From positions 161-49,045 of the forward strand of contig NZ_LMIT01000015.1 in assembly GCF_001428825.1 (NCBI RefSeq): a DNA stretch of 48,885 bases, in the 5' to 3' direction. Made by a program: the position numbers and the translations under genes. The notes under the pieces are model-generated. The model searched no databases and was not told where the DNA came from. It saw nothing but the letters and a program-made list of their open reading frames with translations. Each line of letters starts with the position of its first letter. Position 1 is the first letter of the stretch. Below are positions 21,930 through 30,405 of the stretch, one piece after another. This stretch comes from Nocardioides sp. Root240. Its GTDB lineage: Bacteria > Actinomycetota > Actinomycetes > Propionibacteriales > Nocardioidaceae.

Positions 21930-21934
21930 GCTCT

Positions 21935-22032
21935 CGGTGGTTGAGGTGCGACGAGCGCCAGCGAGGACGCCTCGAAACCTCCGGGCCCGCCGCACCTCAA
22001 CCACCGCAAAGGGCCTCGCACCTCAACCACCG
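21935..22032. repeat. dispersed palindromic repeat, copy 4
   Basis: CGGTGGTTGAGGTGCGA, then GCGCCAGCGAG and CCTCGAAACCTCCGGG, and two tandem right arms, GCACCTCAACCACCG and CGCACCTCAACCACCGG. The internal loop is shorter than in copies 2 and 3. It fills the gap between two convergent genes. Confidence 0.85.
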
Positions 22033-22042
22033 GCGGCGGGCT

Positions 22043-23170
22043 TCAGAGTCCGAGCTGCTGCCCCACGATCACCTTCATGATCTCGCTCGAGCCGGCGTAG
22101 ATCCGGCTGACCCGGCCGTCGAGGTAGGCGTTGCCGATCCTCGAGTCGGTGGCGTACGCCGTGGCCGGATCGGTCACGGAGAGGCACTGGTCGACGACCC
22201 GCCCCTGCAGCTCGGTCGCGAACAGCTTGACCAGAGCGGCGTCGGCGACGCCGAGGCGGTCGGCGACGTGCTCGCTGATCGCCTGGTCGACCAACGCCTG
22301 GCCGGCGGCCACCTCGGTGGCGCAGGCGGCGAGGGTGAACTTCGTGTCCTGGCCGGCGCCGGTGCCGGCGATGTCGGCGACCGTCCAGTCGAGCGCGGCG
22401 ACGGCGGCGGCCTGCGAGTTGACGGCGATCGAGAGCCGCTCGTGGGCCAGGTTCGAGGTGAGGTAGCGGAAGCCCTCGTTCTCCACTCCGAGCCGGGCGC
22501 TGACGGGGATCCGCATGTCGGTGAACGACAGCTCGGCGAGGTCCTGGGCGGCGAGCCCGAGCTTGTCCAGCTTGCGGCCGCGGGCGAATCCGGGCGTGGT
22601 GGTGTCGACCAGCAGCAGGCTGATGCCGTCGCGGCCGGCGGCCGGGTCGGTCTTCACCGCGAGGATCACCAGGTCGGCCGAGGCGCCGTTGGAGATGAAC
22701 GTCTTGGCGCCGTTGACGACGTAGTGGTCGCCGTCGCGCTCGGCGCGGGTCGCGATCGCCTTGAGGTCCGATCCGGCGCCCGGCTCCGACAGGCCGAGCG
22801 CGACGACGACGTCGCCCGCGCACATGCCCGGCAGCCACTGGCGGCGCTGCTCGTCGGAGGCGTGGTGCAGCAGGTAGGGCACGCAGATGTCGGTGTGCAC
22901 GCGGAGCCCGCCGATCGCGAGGCCGAGTCGCTGGATCTCCTCGGTGACCACGACGCTGTGCCGGAAGTCGGTACCGGGCGTGCCGCCGTACTCCTCGGGG
23001 ACGCCGATGCCGAGGACGCCGAGCGCGCCGACACCTTTCCAGAAGCGGGCCGACGGGCGGCCCTCGGTGATCCAGTCGGCGTACTCGGGGACCACCTCCT
23101 CCTCGAGGAAGGTGCGCACGTTCGCGCGGAAGGCCTCGTGCTCGGGCTCGAAGACGGTACGGGTCAGCAT
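22043..23170 (-). CDS. acyl-CoA dehydrogenase (FadE-like)
   Basis: A 375-residue acyl-CoA dehydrogenase. Visible are GIGVPEEYGGTPGTDFRHSV, the signature VVALGLSEPGAGSDLKAIAT, the middle domain NGAKTFISNGASADLVILAV, and the C-terminal SRIYAGSSEIMKVIVGQQLG. At the position of the short/medium-chain catalytic Glu (IYEG) there is Ala (IYAG), as in long-chain and isovaleryl-type enzymes, whose base lies in another helix. Start at MLTRTV, with AGGAGG 8 bases upstream. It is divergent from the enoyl-CoA hydratase/FadE pair, and operator copy 7 sits in the shared gap. Confidence 0.93.
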   Translation of the reverse strand: MLTRTVFEPEHEAFRANVRTFLEEEVVPEYADWITEGRPSARFWKGVGALGVLGIGVPEEYGGTPGTDFRHSVVVTEEIQRLGLAIGGLRVHTDICVPYLLHHASDEQRRQWLPGMCAGDVVVALGLSEPGAGSDLKAIATRAERDGDHYVVNGAKTFISNGASADLVILAVKTDPAAGRDGISLLLVDTTTPGFARGRKLDKLGLAAQDLAELSFTDMRIPVSARLGVENEGFRYLTSNLAHERLSIAVNSQAAAVAALDWTVADIAGTGAGQDTKFTLAACATEVAAGQALVDQAISEHVADRLGVADAALVKLFATELQGRVVDQCLSVTDPATAYATDSRIGNAYLDGRVSRIYAGSSEIMKVIVGQQLGL

Positions 23171-23226
23171 GGCGTTCCTCCTGTGGGGCGGGGGTGCTGG
23201 TTGACGCACCTCCGACGCCTTCCTAG

Positions 23227-23249
23227 TATTGAGACAAGCAGGTTCATAA
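23227..23249. promoter_or_regulatory. promoter with TATTGAGAC operator, copy 7
   Basis: TATTGAGAC-N7-TTCATAA, a consensus copy. Plus-strand promoter: -35 TTGACG at 23201-23206, 17-bp spacer, -10 TAGTAT at 23224-23229. The gap also serves the minus-strand FadE gene, whose start is 57 bases away. Confidence 0.8.
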
Positions 23250-23301
23250 ACAAGTCGTACGACCACCCGGATCCGCCGGACGTGGTTCCGGGAGGGAAGC
23301 G

Positions 23302-24087
23302 ATGTCCAGTGCAGACGGCGTGCCCGGCGTCCTCGTCGAGCGTCACGGACGGGTCGCGCTGGTCCAGCTGAACCGCCCCGACCAGCTCAACGCGCTGTCG
23401 CCCGCGATGATGGACGAGCTGCTCGCCGTGCTCCGCGAGATCGATGTCGACCCGGAGGTCGGCGCGGTCGTGATCGCCGGGCACGACCGGGCCTTCGTCG
23501 CGGGTGCCGACATCAAGGGCATGCGCGAGCGCCCACTGCACGACGTGCTGGCGGCGCCGGCGAGCCGGTTCTGGATGCGCCTCGCCGAGATCGAGGTGCC
23601 TCTGGTCGCCGCCGTCTCCGGCGCTGCCCTGGGTGGCGGCTGTGAGCTCGCCCTGGCCTGCGACCTCGTCGTCGCGGCCGAGACGGCGACCTTCTCCCAG
23701 GCGGAGATCAAGGTCGGGATCATGCCGGGCGGCGGCGGGACCCAGCGCCTCGCCCGGACGATCGGCAAGCACCGCGCGATGGAGCTGGTCCTGACCGGCC
23801 GGCCGGTCACGGCGCACGAGGCGCACGCCCTCGGCTTCGTGAACCGCCTCGTCGACCCGGCGGCCTGGCGCGAGGAGGCGCTCGCCCTGGCGCAGGAGGT
23901 CGCGGCCGGTCCGCCGATCGCGGTCCGGCTCGCGAAGCGCGCCGTCCTCGCGGCCGAGGAGGGATCCCTGTCGCTCGGGATGCTCACCGAGCGAAAGCTG
24001 ATGGAGCTGGCGTTCGCCAGCGAGGACCGCGTGGAGGGCATGACGGCGTTCGTCGAGCGCCGCCCGCCGCAGTGGACCGGACGATGA
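23302..24087 (+). CDS. enoyl-CoA hydratase
   Basis: A 261-residue crotonase with a complete hydratase active site: oxyanion residues in DRAFVAGADIKGM and GAALGGGCELALACD, catalytic Glu in GGGCE, and the second Glu 20 residues on in FSQAEIKVG, followed by MPGGGGTQRLARTIGKHRAM. It adds water to 2-enoyl-CoA. The C terminus (GMTAFVERRPPQWTGR) is typical. GGAGGG lies before the ATG. It is the first gene of a two-gene operon with the acyl-CoA dehydrogenase at 24104 (16-base gap), giving the first two steps of a beta-oxidation round from one promoter. Confidence 0.95.
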   Translation: MSSADGVPGVLVERHGRVALVQLNRPDQLNALSPAMMDELLAVLREIDVDPEVGAVVIAGHDRAFVAGADIKGMRERPLHDVLAAPASRFWMRLAEIEVPLVAAVSGAALGGGCELALACDLVVAAETATFSQAEIKVGIMPGGGGTQRLARTIGKHRAMELVLTGRPVTAHEAHALGFVNRLVDPAAWREEALALAQEVAAGPPIAVRLAKRAVLAAEEGSLSLGMLTERKLMELAFASEDRVEGMTAFVERRPPQWTGR

Positions 24088-24103
24088 CCCAGGAGGAACT
24101 GTC

Positions 24104-25270
24104 ATGAACGCACGTGGATTCACCGAGGAGCAGGAAGAGTTCGCGGCGGCGGTACGTCAGTTCGCAGCGAAGGAGTGCGGGTCGCGCGAGCAGCGCGCTG
24201 CACTGACCGACGACAACCGCGAGCAGCACGCCGACGCGGTCTACGCGAAGCTCGCGGCGTCCGGATATCTCGGCGTCTCGATCCCGGAGGAGTACGGCGG
24301 CAGCGGTGGCGGCATCATCGAGCAGGTCGTCCTGTTCGAGGAGCTGTGGCGGGGCATGGTCCCCGTCCACGGCGCCGGTACGTCGCACACCGTCGCCGGC
24401 GTCTACAAGCGCTACGCCTCCGAGCAGCAGAAGAAGGACGTCCTCGGCGCGATCTGCGCGGGCGAGGTGATGTCGATCAGCATCTCCGAGCCGGGCGCGG
24501 GCTCCGACGCGGCCGCCGTCTCCTGCAAGGCGGTCCGCGACGGCGACGTCTACCGGATCACCGGGCAGAAGACCTGGTGCTCCGACGCGCAGTTCGCGTC
24601 GAAGATCCTTCTCGTCGCCCGGACCGGTCGCGGCGACCGCCCGCATGACGGGCTGACCATGTTCGAGGTCCCCACCTCGACGCCCGGCCTGGAGATCCGC
24701 CCGATCCGCACCATGGGTGGGGGAGCGGAGGTCAACGACCTCTTCTTCACCGACCTCGAGGTGCCGGCCTCCGCGGTCGTCGGCGAGGAGGGCGGGGCCT
24801 GGAAGCAGGTCATGTCCGGCCTCAACGGCGAGCGCATCGTCTGTGCGGCGCAGGGCCTCGGCATGGCCCAGCGCTCGTTCGACGACCTCCTCGCCTACCT
24901 CAGGCAGCGCGAGCAGTTCGGCGCGCCGATCGGCTCCTTCCAGGCCGTCCGCCACCGCATCGCGGACCTGGCGATCGAGATCGAGGCCTCGCGGGCGCTC
25001 ACGTACGACACGGCCCGCCGGGTCGCGGCGGCCGAGGGCGCGCCCGAGGAGCTGATCCGAGCGACCTCGATGGCCAAGGTCAAGGTCACCGAGACCGCGA
25101 AGCGGGTCGCCCTCGAGGGCATCCAGCTGATGGGCGGCTACGGCTACACGCTCGAGTTCGACATGGAGCGGCACCTGCGACTGGCCATCCCGGCCACGAT
25201 CTACGCCGGCACGAACGAGATCCAGCGCGACATCATCTCGTCGACGTACGGCCTGCGGCCGGCGCGCTGA
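24104..25270 (+). CDS. acyl-CoA dehydrogenase (FadE-like)
   Basis: A 388-residue acyl-CoA dehydrogenase with all domains: GVSIPEEYGGSGGGIIEQVV, the signature SISISEPGAGSDAAAVSCKA, TGQKTWCSDAQFASKILLVA, REQFGAPIGSFQAVRHRIAD and the C-terminal ATIYAGTNEIQRDIISSTYG. The catalytic region resembles long-chain type enzymes (Ala at the IYEG position). AGGAGGAA before the ATG. It follows the enoyl-CoA hydratase in the operon from operator copy 7. No terminator is evident before the mce promoter region. Confidence 0.94.
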   Translation: MNARGFTEEQEEFAAAVRQFAAKECGSREQRAALTDDNREQHADAVYAKLAASGYLGVSIPEEYGGSGGGIIEQVVLFEELWRGMVPVHGAGTSHTVAGVYKRYASEQQKKDVLGAICAGEVMSISISEPGAGSDAAAVSCKAVRDGDVYRITGQKTWCSDAQFASKILLVARTGRGDRPHDGLTMFEVPTSTPGLEIRPIRTMGGGAEVNDLFFTDLEVPASAVVGEEGGAWKQVMSGLNGERIVCAAQGLGMAQRSFDDLLAYLRQREQFGAPIGSFQAVRHRIADLAIEIEASRALTYDTARRVAAAEGAPEELIRATSMAKVKVTETAKRVALEGIQLMGGYGYTLEFDMERHLRLAIPATIYAGTNEIQRDIISSTYGLRPAR

Positions 25271-25295
25271 CGTCCCGGCACCGGATCCGGCAACC

Positions 25296-25334
25296 TTTCG
25301 AGACAAAAAAGACCCTCTCGTCTCAAAAAAGTCC
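25296..25334. promoter_or_regulatory. tandem GAGAC/GTCTC half-sites upstream of mce
   Basis: Two 16-mers, CGAGACAAAAAAGACC at 25299 and CGTCTCAAAAAAGTCC at 25319, match at 13 of 16 positions and are spaced exactly 20 bases apart. They contain the GAGAC element of the operator but not the full 23-bp form. They lie about 55-70 bases upstream of operator copy 8. Confidence 0.4.
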
Positions 25335-25371
25335 TCGCCAGGGGTAACCGGGGTCACATGTTGTCGTTTAG

Positions 25372-25394
25372 TATTGAGCCAAGCAGTCGCATAA
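25372..25394. promoter_or_regulatory. TATTGAGAC operator, copy 8 (mce operon)
   Basis: TATTGAGCC-N7-CGCATAA, 20 bases before the yrbEA ATG. TAGTAT at 25369-25374 is the -10 box, overlapping the operator; no clear -35 hexamer is present at the right distance, which may point to an activator or to the upstream half-sites. Confidence 0.75.
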
Positions 25395-25413
25395 ATGCAT
25401 GGGGAGATGAGGA

Positions 25414-26199
25414 ATGGCCACCACGATCACTCCGGCGAAGGTCTCGCCGATCAGGGCGAAGCTGACGCCGCTGGGCAGCTTCTTCGCCCTGGCGGGCGAC
25501 TCGCTGCGGGCGATGTTCCGCCGGCCCTTCGCGGTCGGGGAGTTCCTCGAGCAGACGGTCTTCATCGCCAGCGTCTCGTTCCTCCCGGCGATCTTCGTGA
25601 CCATCCCGTTCACGGTCGTCGTGCAGTTCTTCATCAACCAGCTGCTCCAGGAGATCGGTGCCACCGACCTCTCCGGGGCCGGCGCCGGCCTGGTGGTGAT
25701 CCAGGAGCTCGGGCCCTTCTGCAGCGTGCTCGTCGTCGCGGGTGCCGGTGCGACCGCGGTGTGTGCGGACCTCGGCGCCCGGAAGATCCGTGAGGAGCTG
25801 GACGCGATGGAGGTCCTCGGGCTCGACCCGATGCAGCGCCTCGTCGCCCCGCGCATCCTCGCCTTCGTCGTGGTCGCGCTCGGCCTCTACGGCATCGTCT
25901 GCGTCGTGGGCCTGATCGGCACCTACGTCTTCGCCGTCACCCTCGGCGGGGCCAGTCCGGGCCTCTTCGTCTCCAACCTGACCCTGGTGACCGGCTTCGG
26001 GTCGTTCGTCACGGCCATCATCAAGACGGCACTCTTCGGCGTCGCCGCAGCGCTGGTCGCCTGCCACCTCGGCATGAACGCCAAGGGTGGTCCGAAGGGC
26101 GTCGGCGAGGCCGTCAACCAGACCGTCGTGCTGACCCTGATGGTGCTGCTGGTCATCAACTCCACCGTCACCACCGTCTACCTTCAGCTGGGAGGGTGA
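25414..26199 (+). CDS. yrbEA: YrbE/MlaE-family permease, first subunit of the Mce transporter
   Basis: A 261-residue integral membrane protein of the MlaE family, with about five or six hydrophobic segments. The family motif is present in the cytoplasmic loop that docks the ATPase (ADLGARKIREELDAMEVLGL). It forms, with YrbEB and an MceG ATPase, the inner-membrane core of an Mce lipid importer. No MceG gene occurs in this window, as is usual because one MceG serves several mce loci. GGGGAGATGAGGA before the ATG. It is the first gene of a ten-gene operon with gaps of at most 7 bases. Confidence 0.95.
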   Translation: MATTITPAKVSPIRAKLTPLGSFFALAGDSLRAMFRRPFAVGEFLEQTVFIASVSFLPAIFVTIPFTVVVQFFINQLLQEIGATDLSGAGAGLVVIQELGPFCSVLVVAGAGATAVCADLGARKIREELDAMEVLGLDPMQRLVAPRILAFVVVALGLYGIVCVVGLIGTYVFAVTLGGASPGLFVSNLTLVTGFGSFVTAIIKTALFGVAAALVACHLGMNAKGGPKGVGEAVNQTVVLTLMVLLVINSTVTTVYLQLGG

Positions 26200-26200
26200 C

Positions 26201-27091
26201 ATGAGCGCCCCGACCATGTCCGAGGATCGCGCCGCGCTCGCGGCGCAGATCCGGCAGCAGCAGCTCGCCTCGATCAAGAAGGTCGTCACGCTGCCCAGCC
26301 GGACGCTGCTCCACAGCGGCGAGCAGTTCCGGTTCTACCTCGCCGCGCTGCAGGGCATCCCGTTCGCGCTGACCCGGTACCGCCGGGAGGTGCTGCGCCT
26401 GATCTCGACCGTCGCCTTCGGCAGTGGTGCGATCGCGCTCATCGGCGGCACCGTGGTGGTCGTCTCCTTCCTGACGGCCTTCGCCGGCATCGAGCTCGGC
26501 CTCCAGGGCTACTCGCAGCTCAGCAACATCGGCGTCGAGGCGTTGAGCGGGTTCATCTCGGCCTACATCAACACGCGGCTCGCGGCCCCCGCCCTGGCCG
26601 GAATCGCCCTGACCGCAACGGTCGGTGCGGGCTTCACGGCCCAGCTCGGCGCCATGCGGGTGAGCGAGGAGATCGACGCGCTCGAGGTGATGTCGATCCG
26701 CTCGATCCCCTACCTGGTGAGCACCCGGATCGTGGCGGGACTGATCTCGATCATCCCGCTGTACGCCGTGTCGCTGCTCGCGTCCTTCGCTGCGACCCGA
26801 CTGGTCGTCACGTTGGGCTTCGGGCAGTCGAGCGGTGCCTACCAGCACTACTTCAACACCTTCCTGATTCCCGGCGACATCGTGCTGTCCTTCGTCAAGG
26901 TGATGTGCATGGCCGTCGTGATCATGGCGGTCTGCTGTTACTACGGCTACACGGCCAAGGGCGGCCCGGCCGGTGTCGGCCAGGCCGTCGGCAGCGCCGT
27001 CCGACTGTCCCTGATCGCCATCCTGTTCGCCGACATGCTGCTGAGCTTCGCGCTCTACGGCACGTCGCACAGCCTGAACATCACCGGGTGA
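26201..27091 (+). CDS. yrbEB: YrbE/MlaE-family permease, second subunit of the Mce transporter
   Basis: A 296-residue MlaE-family permease with a longer N terminus (SAPTMSEDRAALAAQIRQQQ) and five or six hydrophobic segments. The ATPase-coupling motif is GAMRVSEEIDALEVMSIRSI. It pairs with YrbEA to form the permease heterodimer. It starts one base after the yrbEA stop, with GGGAGG upstream of the ATG. Confidence 0.95.
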   Translation: MSAPTMSEDRAALAAQIRQQQLASIKKVVTLPSRTLLHSGEQFRFYLAALQGIPFALTRYRREVLRLISTVAFGSGAIALIGGTVVVVSFLTAFAGIELGLQGYSQLSNIGVEALSGFISAYINTRLAAPALAGIALTATVGAGFTAQLGAMRVSEEIDALEVMSIRSIPYLVSTRIVAGLISIIPLYAVSLLASFAATRLVVTLGFGQSSGAYQHYFNTFLIPGDIVLSFVKVMCMAVVIMAVCCYYGYTAKGGPAGVGQAVGSAVRLSLIAILFADMLLSFALYGTSHSLNITG

Positions 27092-27098
27092 GGCGGCC

Positions 27099-28352
27099 AT
27101 GAGCACACGCACCGAGCACGCCCGCCACCACACCCAGATCCTGGGCGCCGTGGGGCTGGCCATCATCGTCACGATCTGCGGCCTGCTGATCGCCACCTAC
27201 CAGCGCGCCTTCGCCGACGTCGTCATGGTGACGGTCGAGTCGGACCGCGCCGGGCTCCTCCTCGACGAGGGCGCACGCGTCCGCATGTCGGGCGTCCCGG
27301 TGGGCGAGGTGCGCAGCACCGAGCCGACCGCCGACGGCAAGGTCCGGATCGAGATCGCCCTCGACGCCGACAAGGCCGACCTGATCCCCGCCGACGTGGT
27401 GGCCTCGCTGCGCGCCACGACCGCCTTCGGGTCGAAGTTCGTCGACCTCAGGTCCGCCGACGGCGGCAGCGCCGGTGCCACGATCGAGGCCGGTGCGGTC
27501 ATCACCACCGACGGCGTCACGGTCGAGGCCAACGACGTCTTCCAGCACGGCATCGACGTGCTGACCGCCGTCGACCCGGTCTCCCTCAACTCCTCGCTCA
27601 ACGCCGCAGCCACGGCGCTGGACGGGCGCGGCGAGAAGTTCGGCCAGTTCTTCAGCGACTGGGACACCTACCTCAAGGCGCTCGACCCGCACCTGGGCAC
27701 CCTCGAGGACGACCTCGCGACGGCACCCACCGTGCTGGACACCTACGCCGACGCGGCCCCGAAGCTCATCGACACCGGTGACAACTTCGCGGTCACGTCC
27801 GGGACGCTGACCCAGCAGCAGGGCGATCTCGAGTCCGCGCTGCGCGGCACCGTCAAGGGTGCGGAGTCCGCCAGCCGCCTGCTCCGAGCACTGCACGGAC
27901 CGTTGGCCTCCTTCAACCGGCAGTGGCTGCCCGTCACCCGCCTGGTCGCCGGCTACAGCCAGAACGTCGGCTGCATCATCGACGGCCTCAACGAGCACGT
28001 GCGGGTGTTCTCGAAGTTCTTCGGCAACCCGGAGAAGGACGAGCACTACTTCTACGCCAAGACCGGCTTCCTGCCGGGCATGGAGCCCTACACGCTCGAG
28101 GAGAACAGGCCCAAGCTGGTCAGCGGCATCAAGCCGACCTGCTACCGCAGCGGCACCGCACAGGATCCGACGGTCGCCCACGTCAACTTCGACGACGGCA
28201 CCAAGGACGTCTACGAGGACGCGAACACCGACAAGCCGGTCGGCCTGGCCGAGGACCCGGTGGAGTTCTACGGCGACCTCGTCCACGACTGGTTCGGGTA
28301 CGACGCGCTCGGCAACCTCCTCGGGGGCGGCGCAGAGGGGAGCGGACAGTGA
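27099..28352 (+). CDS. mceA: MceA-type substrate-binding protein
   Basis: A 417-residue Mce protein. An N-terminal membrane anchor (ILGAVGLAIIVTICGLLIAT) is followed by the Mce/MlaD beta-domain at about residues 38-115 (VESDRAGLLLDEGARVRMSG, VPVGEVRSTEP), a long helical region of Ala/Leu-rich repeats, and a C-terminal domain with two Cys (NVGCIIDG and IKPTCYRSG) that could form a disulfide outside the membrane. Mce proteins A-F assemble as a heterohexameric needle that carries lipid across the periplasm. AGGCGGCC before ATG; overlaps mceB by 4 bp. Confidence 0.95.
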   Translation: MSTRTEHARHHTQILGAVGLAIIVTICGLLIATYQRAFADVVMVTVESDRAGLLLDEGARVRMSGVPVGEVRSTEPTADGKVRIEIALDADKADLIPADVVASLRATTAFGSKFVDLRSADGGSAGATIEAGAVITTDGVTVEANDVFQHGIDVLTAVDPVSLNSSLNAAATALDGRGEKFGQFFSDWDTYLKALDPHLGTLEDDLATAPTVLDTYADAAPKLIDTGDNFAVTSGTLTQQQGDLESALRGTVKGAESASRLLRALHGPLASFNRQWLPVTRLVAGYSQNVGCIIDGLNEHVRVFSKFFGNPEKDEHYFYAKTGFLPGMEPYTLEENRPKLVSGIKPTCYRSGTAQDPTVAHVNFDDGTKDVYEDANTDKPVGLAEDPVEFYGDLVHDWFGYDALGNLLGGGAEGSGQ

Positions 28353-29383
28353 GGATCTCCAGAGGACCGCTCGTCCAGGTCCTGACCTTCGTGCTCACGA
28401 TGGGCTTCCTCATCGCGATGGTCGGCATCGTGTTCGCCAAGGTGCGGATCCAGCCCAGCGACGAGTACAGCGCGCTCTTCACCGATGCCTCCGGCCTCAC
28501 GACCGGCAGCGACGTCCGCGGCAACGGGGTCGCCGTGGGCACGGTCAAGGACATCGAGCTGGCCGACGACGGCACCGCACGGGTGTCGTTCACCGTGGCG
28601 AAGACGGTGTCGCTGACCGACAGCACCCAGGCGCGTATCCGGTACGCCAACCTCACCGGTGACCGCTACCTCGATCTCACGCCGGGGAGCAAGGGCGCCG
28701 GCGCGCTCGCTCCCGGCGACACGATCCCGGTGGGTCGTACCCAACCCGCGCTCGACCTCGACCAGTTCTTCCAGGGCTTCGACCCGTTGATGCGGGCGCT
28801 CGACGCCGACCAGGTCAACGAGCTCGCCAAGAACGTCATCAGCGTGACCCAGGGCGAGGCCGGTGCGGTGCAGTCCATGCTCGCCAACGTCGGGTCGTTC
28901 ACCTCGCGCCTCGCCGAGCGGGACGACCTGATCGGCGAGACGATCACGAACCTCTCCGAGGCCCTCGCGTTGCTCAACGACCACCGCGGTGACCTGGACC
29001 AGCTGGTCACGGGTCTCTCGGGCCTCATGAAGGGCTACGCGGAGGACCGGAGGACCATCGGTTCGTCGCTCGCCTCGATCAACGTCGCGGCACAGGACAC
29101 CGCGGACCTGCTGGCCCGCATCCGGCCCGACCTCAAGGCCAACATCGACCAGATCGGCGTGCTCGCGGGTCACATCAACAACAACACCGACGACATCCGC
29201 GACGCGCTCGACCAGTACCCGGTGGTCGGGTCGAAGATCGCGCGCCTCGGCTCCTACGGGTCCTTCTTCAACTTCTACCTCTGCGGCGTGAAGCTCAAGA
29301 TCGACCTGCCGGGCGAGGACCTCGACGTCTACTCGCCGTGGGTCAAGGACGACACCGGACGATGCGGGGGGATCCAGAAGTGA
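28349..29383 (+). CDS. mceB: MceB-type substrate-binding protein
   Basis: A 344-residue Mce protein beginning at a GTG that overlaps the mceA stop (GTGA). An N-terminal anchor (VQVLTFVLTMGFLIAMVGIV) precedes the Mce domain (DASGLTTGSDVRGNGVAVGT, LTGDRYLDLTPGSKG). The helical region follows, and the C terminus has a short Cys pair region (FFNFYLCGVKLKI, DTGRCGGIQK). It is the second subunit of the hexameric lipid needle. The next gene overlaps by 4 bp. Confidence 0.95.
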   Translation: MRISRGPLVQVLTFVLTMGFLIAMVGIVFAKVRIQPSDEYSALFTDASGLTTGSDVRGNGVAVGTVKDIELADDGTARVSFTVAKTVSLTDSTQARIRYANLTGDRYLDLTPGSKGAGALAPGDTIPVGRTQPALDLDQFFQGFDPLMRALDADQVNELAKNVISVTQGEAGAVQSMLANVGSFTSRLAERDDLIGETITNLSEALALLNDHRGDLDQLVTGLSGLMKGYAEDRRTIGSSLASINVAAQDTADLLARIRPDLKANIDQIGVLAGHINNNTDDIRDALDQYPVVGSKIARLGSYGSFFNFYLCGVKLKIDLPGEDLDVYSPWVKDDTGRCGGIQK

Positions 29384-30405
29384 AGCGCAAGAAGCAGCTC
29401 AAGGCGCCGCGTACCGCGTTCTCCGAGATGGATCTCGGGCTCATCGGCATCGTCGGTCTCGCCCTCACGATCGCCCTCCTCGCCGTCGCGCTCAACATCG
29501 GCAAGGTGCTCGACCTGGTCGGGCACACGTCGTACACCGCCGAGCTCAGCGAGGCCGGCGGGATCCGGGGCGGTGACGAGGTCCGGGTGGCCGGCATCAA
29601 GGTCGGCGAGGTGAAGTCCGTCAAGCTGGTCGACGACCACGTGGAGGTGAGCTTCCGGCTCTCCGAGGTGGAGGTCGGCGACCAGACGCGCGCGACCGTC
29701 AAGAGCGACAACGCGCTGGGCAGCAAGTTCCTCGCCATCGAGCCCGGTGGCAAGGGCGACTCGGACATGATCCCGCTGGAGCGGACCGACGCCGGCTTCG
29801 CCGTCAACGAGGAGCTCGGGGAGCTGACGACCAGCACCTCGAAGATCGACACCGACCGGCTCGCCGCGTCCTTCGACTCGGTCAGCAAGGTGCTGTCGGC
29901 AACGCCCAAGGAGTTCCGCTCCGCGCTCACCGGCGTCAGCGAGCTGTCCAAGACCCTCAGCTCGCGCGACTCGGAGCTGGCCACGCTCCTGCAGGAGGCC
30001 AGCGGTCTCTCCGACGTGCTGGCCGACCGCAACAAGGACATCACGTCGATCTTCACCAACGGCTCGCTGCTCTTCACCGAGCTCGAGTCGCGGCGCAAGG
30101 TGATCGGCGAGCTGCTGCAGAGCGTCGAGACGGTCAGCGCCCAGCTGTCCGGCTTCGTCAAGGACAACAAGGTCTCGCTCAGGCCCGCGCTCACGGAGCT
30201 CCGGCAGGCGGCCCGCCTGCTCGGCGACTACCGCAGCACGCTCGACTTCGCGATCGGCAACACCGGTGCCTACGCCCGGTCCTTGGGCGAGTCGGTCGCC
30301 GGAGGTCCGTTCTTCCAGGCCTACCTGGCCAACGTCGGCTCGCCGGAGGACCTCGTCACCGGCGGCCTCGCGGGCATCCTGCAGGGCAACCAGGGAGGGT
30401 TCTGA
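29380..30405 (+). CDS. mceC: MceC-type substrate-binding protein
   Basis: A 341-residue Mce protein. GTG start (VKRKKQLKAPRT) overlapping the mceB stop. The basic N terminus is followed by an anchor (LGLIGIVGLALTIALLAVAL), then the Mce domain (LSEAGGIRGGDEVRVAGIKV, SDNALGSKFLAIEPGGKG) and a Ser/Leu-rich helical region (SKVLSATPKEFRSALTGVSE). No disulfide-type Cys is seen. It overlaps mceD by one base (TGATG). Confidence 0.95.
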   Translation: MKRKKQLKAPRTAFSEMDLGLIGIVGLALTIALLAVALNIGKVLDLVGHTSYTAELSEAGGIRGGDEVRVAGIKVGEVKSVKLVDDHVEVSFRLSEVEVGDQTRATVKSDNALGSKFLAIEPGGKGDSDMIPLERTDAGFAVNEELGELTTSTSKIDTDRLAASFDSVSKVLSATPKEFRSALTGVSELSKTLSSRDSELATLLQEASGLSDVLADRNKDITSIFTNGSLLFTELESRRKVIGELLQSVETVSAQLSGFVKDNKVSLRPALTELRQAARLLGDYRSTLDFAIGNTGAYARSLGESVAGGPFFQAYLANVGSPEDLVTGGLAGILQGNQGGF

